NCBI GenBank assembly: GCA_035294325.1
Contig: DATGLE010000090.1
Coordinates: 11,856 to 75,855, forward strand
Direction: 5' to 3'
Source: DATGLE01 sp035294325
GTDB taxonomy: Bacteria > Chloroflexota > Ktedonobacteria > Ktedonobacterales > Ktedonobacteraceae
Length of the DNA stretch: 64,000 bases
The translations under genes were made by a program, and so were the position numbers. Position 1 is the stretch's first letter. Every line of letters starts with the position of its first letter. Below the pieces are notes generated by a model. That model was given only the letters and a program-made list of their open reading frames with translations, was not told where the DNA came from and searched no databases. Positions 15,575-23,772 of the stretch are shown here, in pieces.

Positions 15575-15692
15575 TTGTTAATCCCCCCGTGCATGTTTTT
15601 GTGCGCCTGCGGCGCACCCTCTGGTGAACAGTCTGCGGGCGAGCCGTGCAGCGGTGAGCTGTCAGCGCAACTTGCACATGGCGTTTGTTAAA
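15575..15692 (+). repeat. family A repeat, copy A3 (core lost)
   Basis: The ends TTGTTAATCCCCCCGTGCAT and GCACATGGCGTTTGTTAA are inverted repeats matching A1 and A2. The TGTGCGCC-TGC-GGCGCA hairpin and GCCGTGCAGCGGTGAGC box are present, but between them only about 25 bases remain and no palindrome is seen. Confidence 0.75.
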
Positions 15693-15718
15693 TCCTCGCA
15701 TATCCACAGGGAAAGATT

Positions 15719-15791
15719 TTACTATCCATTAACGTAGGAATTACCTATCCATTACGCATAGATTACCTATCGTTAACTCAGCAATGTTACG
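15719..15791 (+). promoter_or_regulatory. Pho-box-like direct repeat array upstream of pstS
   Basis: TTAC or TTAAC occurs at 15719, 15729, 15741, 15752, 15763, 15773 and 15787, with spacings of 10, 12, 11, 11, 10 and 14 bases. At a larger scale TTACcTATCcaTTA recurs with a 22-base period. PhoB- and PhoP-type regulators bind direct half-sites spaced 11 bases apart, so this is very likely the phosphate-starvation control site. The cognate protein is probably the response regulator at 20923. Confidence 0.75.
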
Positions 15792-15847
15792 GTATGAATG
15801 CAAATATGATCGGTGTACATTACCCGGTAGTTAGAGTAGGAGAAGCT

Positions 15848-16954
15848 ATGTTCAAACGATGGCACATTGCCCCGCTGCTCGCGGCGCTAACGTTACTCAG
15901 CATGCTATTTTCGGCCTGCGGTGGCGCCAGCTCGGCATCCACCAGCACGAATGGCGCGCAGAGTTGCCCCGCGACCAGAACGCTCAACGGAGCAGGATCG
16001 ACGTTCGATGGCCCGCTCTTCTCGAAGCTTTTTACTGTTTATCCCGGCGTCAAGTGCGGCGCCAACGTTAATTACCAGCTCATCGGCAGCGGCGCTGGCA
16101 TCAATGACCTGCTCAACCAGCTCGTCGATTTCGGCGCCACCGATGCGCCGATGACCGACGCGCAGCTGGCAAAAAGTCCGAATGGTCCCATTATTCATAT
16201 TCCTGTCACGCTTGGTGCCGTCGCTATATCCTACAATCTCAGCGGCATCAACGGCCATCTGAAACTGACCGGCGCGGTGCTGGCCGACATCTTCATGGGC
16301 AAGGTCAAAACCTGGAACGACCCGGAGATCGCCGGACTCAATCCGGGCGTTACGCTGCCCAACCAGAATATCACCGTCGTCCATCGTTCCGACGGCAGTG
16401 GCACCACCGGCATCTTCACACATTATCTCTCAGCAGTGAGCGATGATTGGAAGACGAAGGTAGGCGCCGCGACAACGGTAAACTGGCCGCTGGGTGTTGG
16501 CGCGAAGGGGAATCCAGGCGTCGCCGCCGCCATCAAGGCAACTTCCGGCTCTATCGGCTACGTCGAGCTTGCCTACGTCGTCGCCAACAACTTCCCCTAC
16601 GCGCTGGTGCAGAACGCGGCGGGCAACTATGTCGCACCGTCGCTGGACGGGGCCAAAGCCGACGCGGCCAACGTGTCCGACATACCTGCGGACCTGCGAT
16701 TCTATATTGTGAATGCGCCCGGTAACGACTCCTACCCTATATCGGGCTTCTCATGGATGATCGTCTATCAGAACCAGAGCAATCCCGATAAGGGGCGGGC
16801 TATCGCGAACATGCTGTGGTGGGTGACGCACGATGGGCAGAGCTATGCTTCGGCGCTGACCTATGTGCCCCTGCCCGGCGGCATCGTTACCAGGGACGAG
16901 GCGCAGATCAAGTCTATGAAGTGCGGCAATACACCCTGCTACACAGGTAAGTGA
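15848..16954 (+). CDS. pstS: phosphate ABC transporter substrate-binding lipoprotein PstS
   Basis: PstS captures phosphate outside the membrane and delivers it to the PstCA channel. The 368-residue protein has a lipoprotein signal (MFKRWHIAPLLAALTLLS, lipobox LFSAC) and a Ser/Thr-rich linker, then the family motifs LNGAGSTFDGPLFSKL, YQLIGSGAGINDLL, FGATDAPM and VVHRSDGSGTTGIFTHYL, the last of which lines the phosphate site. ATG at 15848 is preceded by AGTAGGAGAAGCT; a longer frame begins at 15794 but places extra residues before the signal peptide. First gene of the pst operon; its stop codon overlaps the pstC start by one base. Confidence 0.96.
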   Translation: MFKRWHIAPLLAALTLLSMLFSACGGASSASTSTNGAQSCPATRTLNGAGSTFDGPLFSKLFTVYPGVKCGANVNYQLIGSGAGINDLLNQLVDFGATDAPMTDAQLAKSPNGPIIHIPVTLGAVAISYNLSGINGHLKLTGAVLADIFMGKVKTWNDPEIAGLNPGVTLPNQNITVVHRSDGSGTTGIFTHYLSAVSDDWKTKVGAATTVNWPLGVGAKGNPGVAAAIKATSGSIGYVELAYVVANNFPYALVQNAAGNYVAPSLDGAKADAANVSDIPADLRFYIVNAPGNDSYPISGFSWMIVYQNQSNPDKGRAIANMLWWVTHDGQSYASALTYVPLPGGIVTRDEAQIKSMKCGNTPCYTGK

Positions 16955-17964
16955 TGAAAACAACGCCTCTGATGCAGAGTAATATAGCGGCGCAGGCGCG
17001 CCGGGTGAGTGCACTCACCCGGCGCGGCACCAGGGGAAAGCGCCGGCTCGGCGATATCATCTTTCGCAACTTTACGCTGCTCTTTGTGCTCATCACCCTG
17101 GCGCTGGTGGTGGGAGTTGCATGGATACTGGTCAGCTATTCGCTGCCAACGATCACGGCCTTTGGTTTCAGTTTTCTGACCAACCAGGCGTTTGATCCCG
17201 TTCATAACGTCTTCGGGGTAGCACCGGCGATCTTTGGCACCCTGGTCACGTCGTGTTTCGCCATCATCTTCGCCGTGCCGATAGGGATAGGCGCCGCGAT
17301 CTTCCTGGTGGAGTTTTGCCCACTGGCGCTGCGCAGCATGCTGGCTTTTGTTATGGAACTGCTGGTCGCCATCCCAAGCGTCGTGATCGGCCTCTGGGGC
17401 TTCCTGGTGCTGGCCTCCTGGCTGAATAGCAGCGGCGAACCCTGGCTCCAGAGCCATCTGGGCTTCCTGCCCTTCTTTCGCGGCCAGCCGCACGGCCTGG
17501 GACTGCTGGCCGCAGGTATTGTGCTGGTGATTATGATTCTGCCGCTCATTATCAGCGTCTCGCGCGAGGTGATGCTGACAGTACCGCAATCACAGCGCGA
17601 GGCCCTGCTGGCCCTGGGCGCGACGCGTTGGGAGGTGATCCGTCATGTGGTCCTGCCAGCCTCGCGCGTCGGCATCATGGGCGGCATCATCCTGGCGCTT
17701 GGCCGCGCGCTCGGCGAGACGATGGCGGTGACAATGGTGATCGGGAACCAGGCCACGAAACCGAGCGCGAGCCTCTTCGACACGGGCTATACGCTTTCCA
17801 GCGTCATCGCCAACCAGTTTGGCGAGGCCACGCAGGGACTTTTCCTCTCGGCGCTGCTTGAGGCGGGCCTGCTGGTCTTCCTCATCACGCTGGCTACGAA
17901 TGTTCTGGCACGCTGGCTGGTAGCGCGTATGGGACGCATGAGCATTGGAGGATTGAACACATGA
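16954..17964 (+). CDS. pstC: phosphate ABC transporter permease PstC
   Basis: The 336-residue protein has an N-terminal cytoplasmic stretch rich in Arg and about six membrane helices. The ABC permease coupling motif (REALLALGATRWEVIRHVVLP, an EAA loop) lies near residue 220, followed by GRALGETMAVTMVIGN, a PstC signature. It forms the membrane channel with PstA. The ATG at 16954 overlaps the pstS TGA by one base; GTG at 16951 is an alternative giving one more residue. It overlaps pstA by 4 bases (ATGA). Confidence 0.95.
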   Translation: MKTTPLMQSNIAAQARRVSALTRRGTRGKRRLGDIIFRNFTLLFVLITLALVVGVAWILVSYSLPTITAFGFSFLTNQAFDPVHNVFGVAPAIFGTLVTSCFAIIFAVPIGIGAAIFLVEFCPLALRSMLAFVMELLVAIPSVVIGLWGFLVLASWLNSSGEPWLQSHLGFLPFFRGQPHGLGLLAAGIVLVIMILPLIISVSREVMLTVPQSQREALLALGATRWEVIRHVVLPASRVGIMGGIILALGRALGETMAVTMVIGNQATKPSASLFDTGYTLSSVIANQFGEATQGLFLSALLEAGLLVFLITLATNVLARWLVARMGRMSIGGLNT

Positions 17965-18839
17965 GCGCTGCTGCCCATCCTTTTCTGCCACCCCGCTCGG
18001 CGCATATGCTGCGGCGGCGAGCGAGCAACCTGCTCATACTGGCGCTGGCGGTTGCGGCTGCGCTCTTTGCCGTGGCTATCCTGATCTACCTGCTGCTCTA
18101 CGTCATCGTGCGGGGGCTGCCGTTTCTCAATGTGAGCTTCTTCACGGAGCTGCCGGCGGCCTTCGGCTCGTCGGGCGGTGGCATGGGTGAAGCCGTGCAG
18201 GGAACGCTTATCCTGGTGGGCCTTGCCTCCATCATGGGCATTCCGCTGGGCCTGTGCACCGGCATCTACCTTTCCGAGTTTGGTCGGGGGAGCTTCGCCG
18301 GGGCGGTGCGCTTTACGGTGATGGTACTGACCGGCATCCCGACGATCATCTTTGGCCTCTTTGCCTGGGTATTGATCGTCATTCCCTCGCATGGCTTTTC
18401 CGGGCTATCCGGCGGTGTGGCGCTCGGGATTATCATGATCCCTATTGTCGCCAGTACTTCGGAGGAGGTACTGCGCCTGGTGCCAAAGGAGATACGCGAG
18501 GCATCGCTCGCCCTCGGCGCCACCGAAGCGCGCACGATTCTCTCGGTTGTGCTGCCGGCTGCCCTGAATGGCATCATCACCGGCATTGTGCTGGCGATGG
18601 CACGTATCGCCGGTGAGACGGCGCCGCTGCTGATGACCGCGTTCGGCAGCACGTTCTGGAACGCCGATATCACGCAGCCGATGGATGCGCTGCCACTGCG
18701 CATCTTCGTGTTCACGAACAGCCCGTATCCAATCCAGATCAGCCAGGCATACGCGGGTTCTCTGGTGCTGATCGCTCTCATTTTTATCGCCTCGTTTGCT
18801 GTGCGCTGGGCAACCGGAGGCTTCAGGCGCCGGCGATAG
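17961..18839 (+). CDS. pstA: phosphate ABC transporter permease PstA
   Basis: The 292-residue protein has six predicted membrane helices and the permease motif REASLALGATEARTILSVVLP followed by ARIAGETAPLLMTAF, which is characteristic of PstA. Partner of PstC in the phosphate channel. Translation is probably coupled to pstC by the ATGA overlap. An 89-base gap with no hairpin separates it from pstB1. Confidence 0.95.
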   Translation: MSAAAHPFLPPRSAHMLRRRASNLLILALAVAAALFAVAILIYLLLYVIVRGLPFLNVSFFTELPAAFGSSGGGMGEAVQGTLILVGLASIMGIPLGLCTGIYLSEFGRGSFAGAVRFTVMVLTGIPTIIFGLFAWVLIVIPSHGFSGLSGGVALGIIMIPIVASTSEEVLRLVPKEIREASLALGATEARTILSVVLPAALNGIITGIVLAMARIAGETAPLLMTAFGSTFWNADITQPMDALPLRIFVFTNSPYPIQISQAYAGSLVLIALIFIASFAVRWATGGFRRRR

Positions 18840-18928
18840 AGGCAGGGACGCAGGGGACGCAATCCCTTGCTTCTCTCTTCCTGCTACCACCCGCCGCAGG
18901 CGATGCATGTGAAAAGGGGAAATAGCGA

Positions 18929-19681
18929 ATGACGATACAGGTTCAGAATCTGAACGTCTGGTACAACAGGAAGCAGGCGCTCCACGATGTGGATCTCACC
19001 ATTGCGCCGGAGAGCGTGACGGCGCTGATCGGCCCATCAGGCTGCGGCAAATCGACGTTCCTGCGCGCACTGAACCGCATGCACGATGAAGCGCCGGGGG
19101 CGCGCGTGCAGGGCAAGGTGCTGATCGACGGTGTAGACATCTACGCGAGAGCGATCAAGGCGCTGTACGTGCGGCGCCACATCGGCATGGTGTTTCAACA
19201 ACCCAATTCGCTGCCGCACTACAGCATCTGGGAAAACGTCGCCATCGGTGCGCGCATCAATGGCACTGCACGCGGCCGGGCGCTACAAGACATTGTGGAA
19301 CGCAGCCTGCGGGGCGCGGCGCTCTGGGAGGAGGTGAAAGACAGACTCAATACATCGCCGGCGCAGTTGTCAGGCGGGCAGCAGCAGCGTCTATGCATCG
19401 CTCGCGCGCTGGCTCTCGAACCCGGAATTCTCCTCATGGATGAACCCTGTTCGGCGCTCGATCCGGCCTCCACGCTTCAGATAGAGGAGCTTATCCTCAA
19501 GCTCAAGCAGCACCTCACCGTGGTCATTGTGACGCACAATATGCAGCAGGCCGGGCGGATAGCCGATACAACGGCCTTCTTTCTCCAGGGGCGCCTGGTT
19601 GAAGTCGAGGAAACAACGCGACTCTTTGCCCATCCCCAGCGAAAGGAGACCGAGGACTATGTAGCAGGACGCTTCAGTTGA
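18929..19681 (+). CDS. pstB: phosphate ABC transporter ATP-binding protein PstB, first copy
   Basis: The 250-residue ATPase has Walker [22 protein letters not shown]-loop GMVFQQPNSLPHYSIWENV, signature [20 protein letters not shown], Walker [14 protein letters not shown] and the switch His in [13 protein letters not shown]. All are typical of PstB and of normal length. It is about 60 percent like the second copy at 19986 by eye, with differences concentrated in the helical subdomain (LPHYS here, FPKS in the other). AAAAGGGGAAATAGCGA precedes ATG. Confidence 0.95.
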   Translation: MTIQVQNLNVWYNRKQALHDVDLTIAPESVTALIGPSGCGKSTFLRALNRMHDEAPGARVQGKVLIDGVDIYARAIKALYVRRHIGMVFQQPNSLPHYSIWENVAIGARINGTARGRALQDIVERSLRGAALWEEVKDRLNTSPAQLSGGQQQRLCIARALALEPGILLMDEPCSALDPASTLQIEELILKLKQHLTVVIVTHNMQQAGRIADTTAFFLQGRLVEVEETTRLFAHPQRKETEDYVAGRFS

Positions 19682-19728
19682 CGCTGATGCAGAAGACTCC
19701 AGATCATGAAAGAAACGAGGATTATACC

Positions 19729-19953
19729 ATGATAAATGTTTCAGCAGATTATCTTAGCGGAAGCTCAAAACTGCCAGAAGGAGCAAATATCTTTTCGCGC
19801 AAAGTGGCGCGCAGCGGCCACATCTCATTCGAGGGAAGGCCGTACTTTATCAGCAAGGCGCTGGCGGGACGCTATATCCGGCTGGTCGTTACCGAAGATC
19901 GCCTCATTGTCGATGCGTCTATTCCATTGCACAAGGAATACCAGATCGTCTAA
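19729..19953 (+). CDS. small protein resembling a transposase C-terminal beta-barrel
   Basis: A 74-residue protein sits between the two pstB genes. Its second half, GHISFEGRPYFISKALAGRY followed by IRLVVTEDRLIVDASIPL, resembles the SH3-like C-terminal domain of rve-type (IS481/IS3/Mu) transposases, where the pattern G-x-I-x-F-x-G-x-x-Y-x-x-x-x-x-L-x-G is common. No catalytic DDE region is near and there are no terminal repeats, so this is not an insertion sequence. It may be a domesticated fragment or a chance resemblance. ATG 19729 has ACGAGG upstream at 9 bases; ATG 19687 is an alternative. Its position inside the operon implies cotranscription. Confidence 0.6.
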   Translation: MINVSADYLSGSSKLPEGANIFSRKVARSGHISFEGRPYFISKALAGRYIRLVVTEDRLIVDASIPLHKEYQIV

Positions 19954-19985
19954 AATGAAATGGCGGCGCTAATTAAGGAGGCGCG

Positions 19986-20900
19986 ATGGGTTTCCATGCG
20001 AATCGGCCCGCACAACAGGCGCCGGAAACGACGGTGCGGAGCTTTGCGTATATGATGAACGAACCTGCAACCCCGGCAGAACTTTCCGCAGCGGCCTCTG
20101 GTGAAGACGAGAGCAACTCGCCCCAGACAGAGCCGTCGCGCGTTCCCGAGGGCGTAAAGATAGCGATCAGACATGCGAACTTTTACTACGGCAAAAAACA
20201 GGCGCTCTATGATGTGTCGCTGCCGGTATGGGAGCGGCGTGTAACGGCATTGATTGGCCCATCGGGCTGCGGCAAATCGACGTTTCTGCGCTCGTTGAAT
20301 CGCATGAATGATCTGATACCCGATACGCGCGTAGAAGGCGAGGCTCTTTTCGACGGGCTGAATATTCTTGCGCGGGACATCGATGTGGTAGCATTACGGC
20401 GGCGCATCGGCATGGTTTTCCAGCGCCCCAATCCTTTCCCTAAATCGATCTTTGAGAATGTTGCCTACGGCCTGCGTGTGCAGGGTAAGCCAAGGGGGTA
20501 TATCAAAGAGCAGGTGGAGCAGAGCTTACGCGCGGCTGCGCTCTGGGACGAGGTGAAGGACCGGCTGAAATCTTCGGCCCTGGGCCTCTCCGGTGGACAG
20601 CAGCAGCGCCTGTGCATCGCCCGCGCGCTGGCTGTGCAGCCAGAGGTGCTGCTGATGGACGAGCCGTGTTCGGCGCTCGATCCCATCGCTACATTGAGGA
20701 TAGAGGAATTGATTACCAATCTCGTTAAGGATTATACTATCATCATAGTGACACATAATATGCAGCAGGCGGCGCGCATCTCTCATTGTACCGGCTTCTT
20801 CCTCAGCGGCAGGCTCATCGAATACGGACCGACGGTTGATATCTTTGAGCGGCCCCAAAAGAAGGAGACGGCGGATTATGTCAGCGGGCGCTTCGGTTGA
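19986..20900 (+). CDS. pstB: phosphate ABC transporter ATP-binding protein PstB, second copy
   Basis: The 304-residue protein carries a 55-residue N-terminal extension that is polar and rich in Ala, Glu and Pro, then a complete PstB core: Walker [81 protein letters not shown] and [13 protein letters not shown]. The core is closer to canonical PstB than the first copy ([12 protein letters not shown] is the common form). The start has a strong AAGGAGGCGCG site. Having two ATPases for one PstCA pair suggests alternative assemblies or a recent duplication. Confidence 0.93.
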   Translation: MGFHANRPAQQAPETTVRSFAYMMNEPATPAELSAAASGEDESNSPQTEPSRVPEGVKIAIRHANFYYGKKQALYDVSLPVWERRVTALIGPSGCGKSTFLRSLNRMNDLIPDTRVEGEALFDGLNILARDIDVVALRRRIGMVFQRPNPFPKSIFENVAYGLRVQGKPRGYIKEQVEQSLRAAALWDEVKDRLKSSALGLSGGQQQRLCIARALAVQPEVLLMDEPCSALDPIATLRIEELITNLVKDYTIIIVTHNMQQAARISHCTGFFLSGRLIEYGPTVDIFERPQKKETADYVSGRFG

Positions 20901-20922
20901 TGCTAAAGGCTGGAGGTTATCG

Positions 20923-21666
20923 GTGGCACGCAAAATTCTGGTTGTGGATGATGAGGCAGTTCTGCTAGAGACCATCGCCTACAATCTGGAGCAGGCAGGC
21001 TATCAGGTCCTGACGGCGACGGACGGGAGCGGCGCACTGGAGGCGGCGCGCAAGGAGCACCCGGACCTGATTATCCTGGATATTATGCTGCCCGGCATGG
21101 ATGGGCTGGAGGTGTGCCGCCAGTTGCGCCGCGAAAATGGCACTGCGACAACGCCCATCGTGATCCTCACAGCTAAAGGCGATGAGATCGATAAGGTGGT
21201 TGGCCTGGAGGTCGGGGCCGACGATTACGTAACCAAGCCCTTTGGCCGCCGCGAACTGCTGGCGCGCGTGCGCGCTCTGCTGCGCCGCGCCGATTACCCG
21301 AACGCTGGCGAAGATCACCAGGCGCCAGGTTCCGGGGAGGCCGCTGAGGAAACACGGCCCGTTCACCGCGAACTGGTCGCGGGTCCGCTGCGTATCGATC
21401 TTGCCGGCAGGCGCGTCAACAATCGGGGGCAGGACCTGGAGCTACAGCCCAAGCAGTTCGATCTGCTGGTCTACCTGGTACGCAATCGCGGCACGGTGCT
21501 GACGCGGGACCAGTTGCTGCACAACGTCTGGGGCTACGACTATGCGGGAGATACGCGCACCGTCGATGTGCATGTGCGCTGGCTGCGCGAGAAACTGGAG
21601 GAAGATCCGGCGAATCCGAGATTGATTCAGACGGTGCGCGGCGTCGGCTACGTCTTTCGCTGGTAA
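20923..21666 (+). CDS. PhoB/PhoP-type response regulator
   Basis: An OmpR-family regulator of 247 residues. The receiver domain has KILVVDDEAVLLETIAYNLE, the phosphorylation site in LIILDIMLPGMDGLEV, and the conserved Lys in DDYVTKPFGRRELLARVRAL. A 25-residue Glu-rich linker leads to the winged-helix domain (LELQPKQFDLLVYLVRNRGT, RTVDVHVRWLREKLE, IQTVRGVGYVFRW). Placement at the end of the pst operon, with a Pho-box-like array at its start, implies phosphate control. No partner kinase and no phoU adjoin it. The start chosen is GTG 20923 with GGAGG upstream; earlier ATG codons overlap pstB2. Confidence 0.9.
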   Translation: MARKILVVDDEAVLLETIAYNLEQAGYQVLTATDGSGALEAARKEHPDLIILDIMLPGMDGLEVCRQLRRENGTATTPIVILTAKGDEIDKVVGLEVGADDYVTKPFGRRELLARVRALLRRADYPNAGEDHQAPGSGEAAEETRPVHRELVAGPLRIDLAGRRVNNRGQDLELQPKQFDLLVYLVRNRGTVLTRDQLLHNVWGYDYAGDTRTVDVHVRWLREKLEEDPANPRLIQTVRGVGYVFRW

Positions 21667-21720
21667 TTTTTGTTCTTCCATGAAGCTGGCAATTTTTGTT
21701 CTTCCATGATGTTCCTCCAT
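21657..21720 (+). repeat. 26-base tandem direct repeat after the response regulator
   Basis: CTGGtAATTTTTGTTCTTCCATGAag and CTGGcAATTTTTGTTCTTCCATGAtg are adjacent copies, followed by a partial third (TTCCTCCATGAAG). The first copy includes the last codon and stop of the response regulator gene. It looks like a recent slippage duplication. Confidence 0.7.
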
Positions 21721-21725
21721 GAAGA

Positions 21726-21746
21726 AGACGAGGGCAAGCCTCGTCT
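21726..21746 (-). terminator. hairpin between converging regulator and HIT genes
   Basis: AGACGAGG pairs with CCTCGTCT around a 5-nt loop, and on the minus strand TCTTCTTC follows. It is 10 bases past the stop of the HIT gene and 60 bases past the response regulator stop, so it could serve either. Confidence 0.5.
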
Positions 21747-21756
21747 CTACATTTCG

Positions 21757-22251
21757 TTATTCCTGAACCTTCGCAATTGTTTCCTTCAATTGCCGATATA
21801 CATTATCAAGATGTTCCGGTATAACCTTGATATCCGCAATTACGGGCATAAAATTGGTATCGCCGTTCCAGCGTGGCACAACATGAAAGTGGATGTGATC
21901 GGCGAAGCCCGCGCCCGCAACCTTCCCCTCGTTGACGCCCATGTTAAAGCCGTCGGGATTCATCGCCAGGCGCAGCGCTTTGAGCGCGAGTTGAATCTGA
22001 GCGGTGAGATCGGCAAGCGTGGCGGGATCGAGGCTTTCAAACGTTCCGATATGTTGATAGGGAACTACCATCAGGTGCCCGTTATTGTACGGGTACAGGT
22101 TCAGCATCATGAAGCAGTGTTCGCCACGGTAGAGAATGTGATGCTCTTCATCGCGATGTTCAGACGGTTGCGTGCAGAAAATGCACCCTGGCGCTGGCGG
22201 CGTTTTCGGAGTAATGAAAGCCATGCGCCACGGTGCCCACAAATTCTCCAT
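21757..22251 (-). CDS. HIT family nucleotide hydrolase
   Basis: The 164-residue protein opens with ENLWAPWRMAFI and GCIFC, has NLYPYNNGHLMVVPYQH in the centre, and ends with the catalytic triad HIHFHVVPRWNGDTNFMP. That combination matches the Ap4A phosphorylase/AP-4-A hydrolase-like HIT branch rather than Hint. It probably cleaves dinucleoside polyphosphates or AMP conjugates; the substrate is not shown by sequence. The start is ATG at 22251. It faces the pst operon tail-to-tail. Confidence 0.92.
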   Translation of the reverse strand: MENLWAPWRMAFITPKTPPAPGCIFCTQPSEHRDEEHHILYRGEHCFMMLNLYPYNNGHLMVVPYQHIGTFESLDPATLADLTAQIQLALKALRLAMNPDGFNMGVNEGKVAGAGFADHIHFHVVPRWNGDTNFMPVIADIKVIPEHLDNVYRQLKETIAKVQE

Positions 22252-22315
22252 AGAAGTCCTTCAAAAAAATGCAGCGCATGAGAATCTTGACACTCGCACG
22301 CCGCATATATCTTGC

Positions 22316-22705
22316 TTAGCGAACTCGATCTTTTTCTGTGCACGATGGCAGGCCGGGAGGCTCGATCCACTTCTCTGCCCACGTATGAATAGCGTCTACA
22401 ACAGGCTTGAGCGCATGCCCCTTCTCAGTAAGCTGATACTCGACGCGTACCGGGATCTGCGGATAGACCACGCGCTGCACCACTCCTTCCATCTCCAACT
22501 CGCGCAGGCGATCACTCAACACACGATCAGACAGCCCCTCAACCAGCGCCGTCAGTTCGCAAAAGCGTCGTGGGCCATCCATCAGTGCATTGAGCAGCAG
22601 ACCTGTCCAGCGCTTGCCAAGCACCTGTACTGCACGTTCATAACGGGGACAGGAGTGTGTGGCCGCTGTGGAAGATGATATTGATGTTGTTGGCTTCGTC
22701 GCCAT
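22316..22705 (-). CDS. HxlR family winged-helix regulator
   Basis: The 129-residue protein has a single Cys near the N terminus (HSCPRYERAVQVLGKRWTGL), as in HxlR regulators where this Cys often senses electrophiles or oxidants. The helix-turn-helix follows in PRRFCELTALVEGLSDRVLS and DRLRELEMEGVVQR, then the wing VEYQLTEKGHALKPVVDAIH. The start ATG at 22705 (MATKPTTS) is preferred over an upstream start because the upstream residues are unlike the family and cover a palindrome at 22724-22742 that may be its own operator. No obvious target gene adjoins; HxlR proteins usually act on divergent neighbours. Confidence 0.88.
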   Translation of the reverse strand: MATKPTTSISSSTAATHSCPRYERAVQVLGKRWTGLLLNALMDGPRRFCELTALVEGLSDRVLSDRLRELEMEGVVQRVVYPQIPVRVEYQLTEKGHALKPVVDAIHTWAEKWIEPPGLPSCTEKDRVR

Positions 22706-22723
22706 GATATGCCTGCCATTTCG

Positions 22724-22742
22724 GGTTTGTTCAGGACAAACC
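22724..22742 (-). promoter_or_regulatory. palindromic operator candidate upstream of the HxlR gene
   Basis: GGTTTGT, five bases, ACAAACC form a perfect 7-bp inverted repeat 19 bases upstream of the HxlR start codon. A second partial symmetry (AGTACT with AGTATAC) lies at about 22768-22790. Autoregulation by the HxlR protein is an inference. Confidence 0.45.
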
Positions 22743-22949
22743 CCCCGGTCCAGTAAGGTCAAACCAGTACTATTCAGTGCTCAGTATACCATGTTTTTTT
22801 CTCTGCGACAAGTAACGCTGCACGTAAAAAGTAAGTGCATGTATCGTCTGTTTACACGGTATTGATTTGAGATGAATAGTAACTTCGGAGGACAGCCCCG
22901 CGCCCTCGGCAAGGAAGCTGCTGCCTCCCTGCCTCCCCCCCACCGATTA

Positions 22950-23462
22950 TTATTCGTGGACGGTTTCGCTCTGCCACTGGCACGTCTCAGGAATGGCCTG
23001 CTTGAGAGCCTCCGCCAGTCCATCCAGGTCGGTCACATCATCGCGATAGACCGCCCACGCCTTCGCCTTTTGCCCCGGCTCCGTGATCTTGCGATAGGCG
23101 ATCACGCCGATGCGCGTCCCGTTCGGGAAAAATTCCTCTCTGATACGCGCCAGCTCTTCCCAGCGGATCTCGATTACCTCGCCGCTGCGATTGCGTTTGA
23201 CAAGTGCCTCCGGTTCCAGCGTGATCGTAAAAGGAACGGGAGCAATGATACGCAGATAGTACGCGAAACCGGCGATGAAAACAAGGGCGGCAATGGTGCT
23301 GCCAATCGCTGTCGCTATGGCCCCCTGCTGCATCTCATGGAAGGCGATCCACAGGACGACGCCCACGGCGCAGACGAGGGCCAGAATTGTGACAATCAGT
23401 TTAAACCTGCTGAGTCCGGGGCCGATAAAAACTTTTTCATGCGCAACTGGAGACGATGCCAT
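22950..23462 (-). CDS. two-helix membrane protein with PH-like domain
   Basis: The 170-residue protein has two membrane helices (about residues 20-42 and 48-70) and then a soluble domain of beta character: PFTITLEPEALVKRNRSGEV, IRWEELARIREEF and IGVIAYRKITEPGQ. The pattern of a membrane hairpin followed by a strand-rich domain containing WEE/IR is like bacterial PH-domain or YcxB-like proteins. The function is unknown. It is flanked by HxlR and ROK genes that point away from it. Confidence 0.65.
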   Translation of the reverse strand: MASSPVAHEKVFIGPGLSRFKLIVTILALVCAVGVVLWIAFHEMQQGAIATAIGSTIAALVFIAGFAYYLRIIAPVPFTITLEPEALVKRNRSGEVIEIRWEELARIREEFFPNGTRIGVIAYRKITEPGQKAKAWAVYRDDVTDLDGLAEALKQAIPETCQWQSETVHE

Positions 23463-23490
23463 AAAATGCTCTCCCTCTATTCTCCCTCTC

Positions 23491-23581
23491 TCACCGGGCG
23501 TTCACGCGGCTTCGCCGCGCAAGAGATGTAGTATGCTGGTGTGGGCGCGAGCAAGCCAGGGTGCGGAAATCAGGCACCCTC
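23491..23581 (-). repeat. family B repeat, copy B3 with single-arm core
   Basis: In reverse orientation it has the right box (GCGCGGCGAAGCCGCGTG), only one arm of about 20 bases in place of the central palindrome, the left box GCTTGCTCGCGCC and the terminal GAGGGTGCCTGATTTCC. It shows what the element looks like after loss of half the core. Confidence 0.7.
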
Positions 23582-23671
23582 TTATAAAGCATTATCCCTT
23601 CGCGAATATTGTAGCAACAGGAGCGCAGCAATGCAACATTCCTGATTCTGGGACAGGCATCCTAACGCACT

Positions 23672-23699
23672 TTGCGTCGCTACATCATTATGATATACT
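23672..23699 (+). promoter_or_regulatory. sigma-70-type promoter for the ROK/pseudokinase pair
   Basis: TTGCGT at 23672-23677 and TATACT at 23694-23699 are separated by 16 bases, 74 bases upstream of the ROK start codon. Confidence 0.5.
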
Positions 23700-23772
23700 A
23701 AACCCGTTGTCTCAGCAGGCGATAGAGCAGTACATTCCCGCGCAAGGAATTGATAACAAGGGAGGACGAGCC

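Noticed and set aside
19729..19953. An intact insertion sequence between the two pstB genes.
   Set aside because: No terminal inverted repeats, target duplication or DDE domain; only a tail-like segment.
23582..23671. A tRNA gene in the ROK leader.
   Set aside because: No cloverleaf arms or TTCGA box.
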